Positions 59,224 to 64,000 of a DNA stretch of 64,000 nucleotides are shown here, piece by piece. The DNA is from Aphelidium insulamus (lineage: Eukaryota > Aphelidiomycota > Aphelidea > Aphelidiaceae). Location: positions 124,001 to 188,000 of the forward strand of contig JAZDSV010000023.1 of NCBI GenBank assembly GCA_036784855.1. The letters run 5' to 3'. Made by a program: the position numbers and the translations under genes. The notes below the pieces were generated by a model. That model searched no databases. It saw only the letters and a list, made by a program, of their open reading frames with translations, and was not told where the DNA came from. Position 1 is the first letter of the stretch, and every line of letters starts with the position of its first letter.

Positions 59224-62006
59224 TCAACCTAATAGCATCCCCAGATAGTCTTTTGTTTTCTGTGGTAACCACAGCTTTTCAAGAGGCTTCTGAAACGTTG
59301 GATGCACGTAGGTTGGCGACTTAAAATCATTCGATTCTTCGTCAAACGCTTCTTGAAGTATCTGGCTGGAAGTGGTGGGTGAATGGACAACGGATCCTGA
59401 AATCTGATTTGAAAAGTCTGGAGAACCCCATTTTTCAGAGACCGACCAATATGCTTTTTTGCAAAATATGCGAAAAAGTTGAGTTCCAATAATTGTGGGG
59501 CATATCAGAGCCAGCACTTGATAGTATGCTTCTTTTTGAATCAAAATACCCGTCATGGAAAGCTGATTCACCGTTAGCCCAAGCATAACAATACCGAAAG
59601 CAAACTCTGCAAAAAATTTTCCACCCGCTTCATATCGAGAAGTATGCACGTAGATAGTCTGGTAGCGAAAAACGAGATATCCGAACGCAAAATATAATGC
59701 GGCGAAAAGTGCGATGATCGGATAAATAGTCGAGTATGTTCTGGCGTAAGTAAGTTTTTCCGTGAATAAAAACACCTTGGCTTACATCGCTATTACGAAC
59801 ATCAGTAATACTGTGGGATACCATTGCCCATAGTCCAACGAGGCGTTAGCGTTTTTCAGATTGAACTCATTTCGAGGTGTTTTGAATTGCGTTAGCCAAT
59901 AGTGAATGACTTGCTTCGCAATCCGCTTAATTTGCAAAATCTCGATTGCAAAAGTGCTTAAGCCAAATACCATATAATTGACGAAGAATGATGCGTTTGC
60001 TGGCAAACTTTGCGCTAGTATCCATAAAATATTTTTTGGCTAACGGTTAACTGATTAAAAGATTGGCGGCACAAACTTACGTTATCATATATCGCAGCCA
60101 AAAGGCCAAATATTGAACTTCCTATCGTAAATGCAAACATAACGTTGAAAAGCTCAAAGTAGAAGCTGCATGAAACGTTAAGCCTTCGATCAATAATCAA
60201 TTTTGAATGTACGTACTATTTCGCCATTGTAGATCTGTCCGTCTCACTTTGTGTCAAAAGCAGTTGACATTTCGAAAGAAAAACCATAATCATCTGGAGA
60301 AGGAACATGCAGCAAGTGATCAGTATCGCTGGAACGACATTCTGAAATATTGCCCGAAGCCAAACGTTAGTAGCGACCATATTTAGCCATGGATGGTGCT
60401 GCACAAGAATATCCAAATCGGTCATCGAAACTATGCCGAGGACTGGAACCAGATAGAAGAAAACCAAAACCACCATGATACATGAAATCAGCGTCGTTCG
60501 AACTCCTCGCTTACGATTCGATATCGAAACATTATCCCAAATAAGATCACGCGGTTCGGGCGCATCTTGAACCAAACAAGTGAATGGTGAATCCACCATA
60601 GGAAGAGTCTCGCGAGCTGTCAGCATCAGCATCGCATATCGAGTCTGTAGCGTGACAAATACGGTGGATTGCGGCTCGTAGGTGAGTTCGAACTTGGCAG
60701 CTAATTGTTTCATCTTGAAGCTGTTGTTATCACATTTTTGAAGATCTCGAATGCCAAGATTTTTGTGCATTGCGTAGTAGGCACTATGCATCTCCCGGTG
60801 AGCAGTAATCGTCGTCTCCAGGTCGCTGACAAGTCGCGTAAGCCGTTTAATTTCATCTGCCTCCGGCCCCAGAATATCAGACAGCTGTCCGGCAGGGTTC
60901 ATTCGCTGCAGCATTGCGAATATCTGGGTAGCGGATAGACTTTGTCCAATAACGTTATTTTTCGCGCTAATAATATTTCGAACTTTCGCAAGATCGCGCT
61001 TCTGGCGCCGTTCTGTTTTCCAGATACTCCATCGTGCTCGAAACCCGACTGCATCATCATCTTTAACCTTTGTCCGATTTAGTTGCTCAAGAAGTTTAAA
61101 TGCTCGAACCAGCGCAAACTCCAGCTTGGCCACGTTATTGTCGTGTTGTTGTATTACCGTCGAAAGTTTCGAGGCGTTTCTATCAATGTAAATTTTTTCC
61201 ACCACCGACGCGTTATCTTTGCTGCCATATATGGTCTCTCGACTGGATAGACATAGCTTGCTTCCCAGCATTGCCTTGATTATATTGTCAATGTGACTTT
61301 TAACAGTGACTTCATCGCGTAGGTGACACGGAACTTCCGTAAGGATCAAAGTTCTGCCTTGGATATCACCGGTAACATCGTTCTGCCGCAAGCGAGCTGC
61401 GCGCAAGGACTTCAACTCGAACCATATCACCAGAAATCCCCGGCAGACAATAAATGCAAACAATGGAGTCGCTATGGCTGGAATCCATAAGAACGGATGT
61501 CCACTGGGAATGCTCGCTATGGAAAAATGATCCAAATTCAACACTGTGGTTCCAGTGCGAGTGCTGGCTGCGTAGTTCAATGGCATCAAAATAACTACGC
61601 TTACGACGGAAAGTAGCATAAAGGTTTGGGCCATGATTGCCAGCAGACGAACAAATATGGCGGCATCGACGCCGGCGTGTTCGGCAAGCTTGCTATTTGT
61701 AGTGCGCAGGGTGGGCGTTATCCACGAAAAAAGTCGTTTTCCTGGATTCGTCAGCTCATCGGACTTGCACAGCTCTTCCTTTGATGACGACGACGACGAT
61801 GCATCTTCTTTTACGTGGCTCGATTTATTGCCAACGTAACTCGGACAGTCATTATAATACTTCGGGGCGTAGATCCACGTATTTTTTCGACGAACAAGCT
61901 CAAAAACGGTTATGCACATCAAAGCAATCGCGGAAGCGATAGCGAATTGCACCGCTAAACCAACGATGACCTCTTCTGGTGCCCGCGGACTTTTTACGTC
62001 TGTCAT
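59224..62006 (-). CDS. OSCA/TMEM63 (CSC1-like, DUF221) mechanosensitive cation channel
   Basis: Multi-pass channel gated by membrane tension or osmotic stress. Four exons: a long first exon from ATG 62006 to about 60224, then three shorter ones. It begins with TM0 (VQFAIASAIALMCITVFELV), then a paired TM (FVRLLAIMAQTFMLLSVVSVVILMPLNY) and the RTLILTEVPCHLRDE segment of the cytosolic domain, which carries a long coiled insert. PEPRDLIWDNVSISNRKRGVRTTLIS leads into the pore bundle. Later exons give FELFNVMFAFTIGSSIFGLL, FFVNYMVFGLSTFAIEIL and ITYSTIYPIIALFAALYFAFGYLV. The Ser/Lys/Asp-rich loop after TM0 is unusual. Confidence 0.9.
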
Positions 62007-62190
62007 GATTTAAGAAGTGAGGTGTGCTATAAATAGCGTCTTGCTTAACCCGTTGTTACCTTGAGAACACAGTGTAAATTGCCTATCAATCTGCAGCTAG
62101 TGTTCAAAAGTCGGTGTCTGCCGGACTCACTATTGCGCAAGACGGTTATGGCGTAAGCGCATAGCTGGTTATAGCTGTCTATTTGTCATA

Positions 62191-64000
62191 TCAGCTGATG
62201 GTACAACCGCTCGCGGTTGAACTAGGTGACGGCGTCTTCATAAGTTTTAATATCTTCTTTTTGCAAAGTTGTTCGATAACAATTTCATGAACCCCAGCGC
62301 CACGAACATTAACCGACTCTGGATAAAAGCCGCGGATTTGTTTACAGTTTAAACTCACCGAACTATCGTGGAAAAAGTATAGAAGCTGAGAATCGCCATC
62401 GTAAGTCCAATGTCCGTCTGACACGTGCACGTTAAAAAACGCCTCGCGTGACTTACTAATAGTGTCGTCGTCAACTGCCTCGCATAAGGGAGTGCCGAAC
62501 TGTAGTCGTGGAACAAAGATGACGGTAGGGGCATCCGGCTGTGCACCCTGTGCGTTTTGAAACAGAAAGTCAAACCGGCGCAGCTTTGCTGTTCCATCAA
62601 ATGCCATATGTATCGGTGTTCCTGCAGTAAATACTGGATACGGCCGGAGAAAGGCTGGCAGCGCTCGAGCTCCGTAAGCAAGCAATTTCAAAGTGTCCAC
62701 CGAGTGGATCGTTCGCGGTTCCGGCAGCGTTTGCGCTCTATGGTGGGAGCGGCTCAGCGTATGATCAGCAGAGGAACTTGACTCATTGTCAGTGGATTTG
62801 TAGTTATCACTTTTTGGACTATCTGCGCTGGAGATAGACGCGAGAGAGGCGACATTCGCAGATGCCATCGTTCGTTGTTTAAGTCGATTTCGCTGTAGGG
62901 ACTTTGGAGTTAACCCAGTGACAATCTCAGCAGATGAGGCGACTTTGTCCGGTATTGCGTAGTTTATATCTTTATCCCGCGAAAATTCCTGCATCTCGCA
63001 GTCATCAACGGACCTTGTAGTCAGCTAATCATCCCAACGTTAGTCACTGACTGTACCATATACTAAGGTCTTCACCATTCCATTGATCACCTCGATGGTG
63101 AGTGTTATCAGGGCAATAGTTCCAAAGTGTGAAATTGAGTAAATTTGCCTCCAGTGCTGCCATGTTAGCATTCATTGCCAACTCCTGCGCTTTAAATCGG
63201 TTCGGTGACTTTGAGCGATACGAAAGCTTAGCGTCCATATCAAATGGAATTCCGATCTCACCGATAAGACATGGGGTTGTCCCTAGATATTAGAATCACA
63301 ACAGCCTTATCAGATACTATTCATACCGATATATGCCAGTCCCTCATCGCGAATCATTCCAAGTTGTTTCGCAAAATTACTTCGAATCCCTTTCATGCAA
63401 AAACTGAGGGCTCCGAGAACATTACTGTAATGTCCACGTTTGTAGCCGATGTAATCAATTGTCCACCACGTGGAAAAGTGCTTGTTCATCAAAGTGATCC
63501 CGTCATACCAATGAGGTGTATAACATACACGCGTCATGCAGTCGCCGTCAGCCTCATCCCACTATAAGATATGTATAAGAACACAGGTTTCCCGGCCTTA
63601 TAATTGCACTTACTATTGGCGGCATTTCATTAACAGGGGGTTCGATGAATATGATTGCGGCTTGATGTAGTGCTCTGATACGGTGCGTAAACTCCCGTAC
63701 AAACGGTCGCCAGAACTCTGATATCCAGTCGACCTCGCAGCCAGTATTCGGATTTTTAAAGAAGTAATCGCTTTTTAACGCTACACCTTTTTCTTTCGAG
63801 TAGACACCATGCGATAGCCAAATGCATTTCGACTGTTCGTTCCAGCAACGAATCCCACTCGAGTTAACCAAAGAAGTCCCAATTTTTCGCGGGCCTGTCC
63901 ACGAAAAATTCCAGTTCTCTACCTTGCATGGTACTCCCTCGCCGAGCAACATACATTGTAATGCGGTTGGAGTAAGGCCGTTCCTCACTTCTTGATGTGG
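62191..64000 (-). CDS. GH5 sterol-glucosidase/glucosylceramidase-like enzyme, 5' end beyond the window
   Basis: Retaining glycosidase of the EGCrP2/Sgl1 type, which removes glucose from sterol or ceramide glucosides. The gene reads in from past 64000. Exons give VDWISEFWRPF, IFIEPPVNEMPP (acid/base Glu in NE), VCYTPHWYDGITLMNK, CLIGEIGIPFDMD (nucleophile Glu), WNYCPDNTHHRGDQWNGEDLSIW and the C-terminal beta domain (LPAFLRPYPVFTAGTPIHMAFDG, TVIFVPRLQFG). Introns near 63563, 63285 and 63010 are 42-47 nt. The C-terminal tail is Lys/Ser-rich. Confidence 0.85.

Overview
The window is nuclear DNA of a gene-dense, intron-rich unicellular eukaryote. Most spliced genes carry several introns of about 40-75 nt, usually GT-AG, often with a TAAC-type branch site near the 3' end. 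Intergenic gaps are mostly under 300 bp and stops follow the standard code. A CCDC40 coiled-coil protein and a three-DM10 axonemal protein imply a motile cilium. I cannot name the species. The small introns and tight packing would suit a zoosporic or flagellated protist; an SFR2-like GH1 enzyme and a bacterial-type TypA/BipA GTPase hint at algal or organellar ancestry but prove nothing.

Layout. 1-8237: 3' part of a DHX16/PRP2 helicase, a short unknown gene, TypA/BipA, an OMA1-like M48 protease and the DM10 protein. 8285-12657: an insertion bounded by long imperfect terminal inverted repeats (TIRs) that begin with C tracts. It holds an unknown ORF, a RING/TRAF-type zinc-finger protein and a spliced zinc-ribbon protein with DEDDh-exonuclease-like motifs. 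It matches no transposon class I know and is the best novelty candidate here. 12711-20856: an ATRX-type SNF2 ATPase with a SAM domain, then head-to-head genes for a cyclopropane-fatty-acid synthase and a coclaurine-N-methyltransferase-like enzyme. 20955-34000: an unknown Arg-rich protein, Arp10-like protein, APC4, SFR2-like GH1, ribosomal protein eL19, a small membrane protein, PINX1, a PHD protein and purine nucleoside phosphorylase. 33663-43326: a four-domain voltage-gated cation channel, a protein with a PB1-like end and a NIPA Mg2+ transporter. 43385-54040: a PP1-docking candidate, ZFAND1, a TEX2/Nvj2-type SMP lipid-transfer protein, a mitochondrial glutamate-type carrier, CDC45 and CCDC40. 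54041-59223: repeat-rich DNA around a membrane-anchored P-loop ATPase, with a dispersed ~200 bp repeat and a Ty1/copia-like fossil. 59224-64000: an OSCA/TMEM63 channel and the 3' part of a GH5 sterol/ceramide glucosidase.

The genes are mainly housekeeping (splicing, replication licensing, APC/C, ribosome, telomere/nucleolus, mitochondrial quality control), cilium assembly, and lipid and membrane functions. They do not form a co-regulated cluster. Gene models were made by hand from reading frames plus splice signals. For TypA, OMA1, DM10, the methyltransferase, Arp10, APC4, CFAS, GH1, CDC45 and the element nuclease, the exon lengths sum to an uninterrupted multiple of three.
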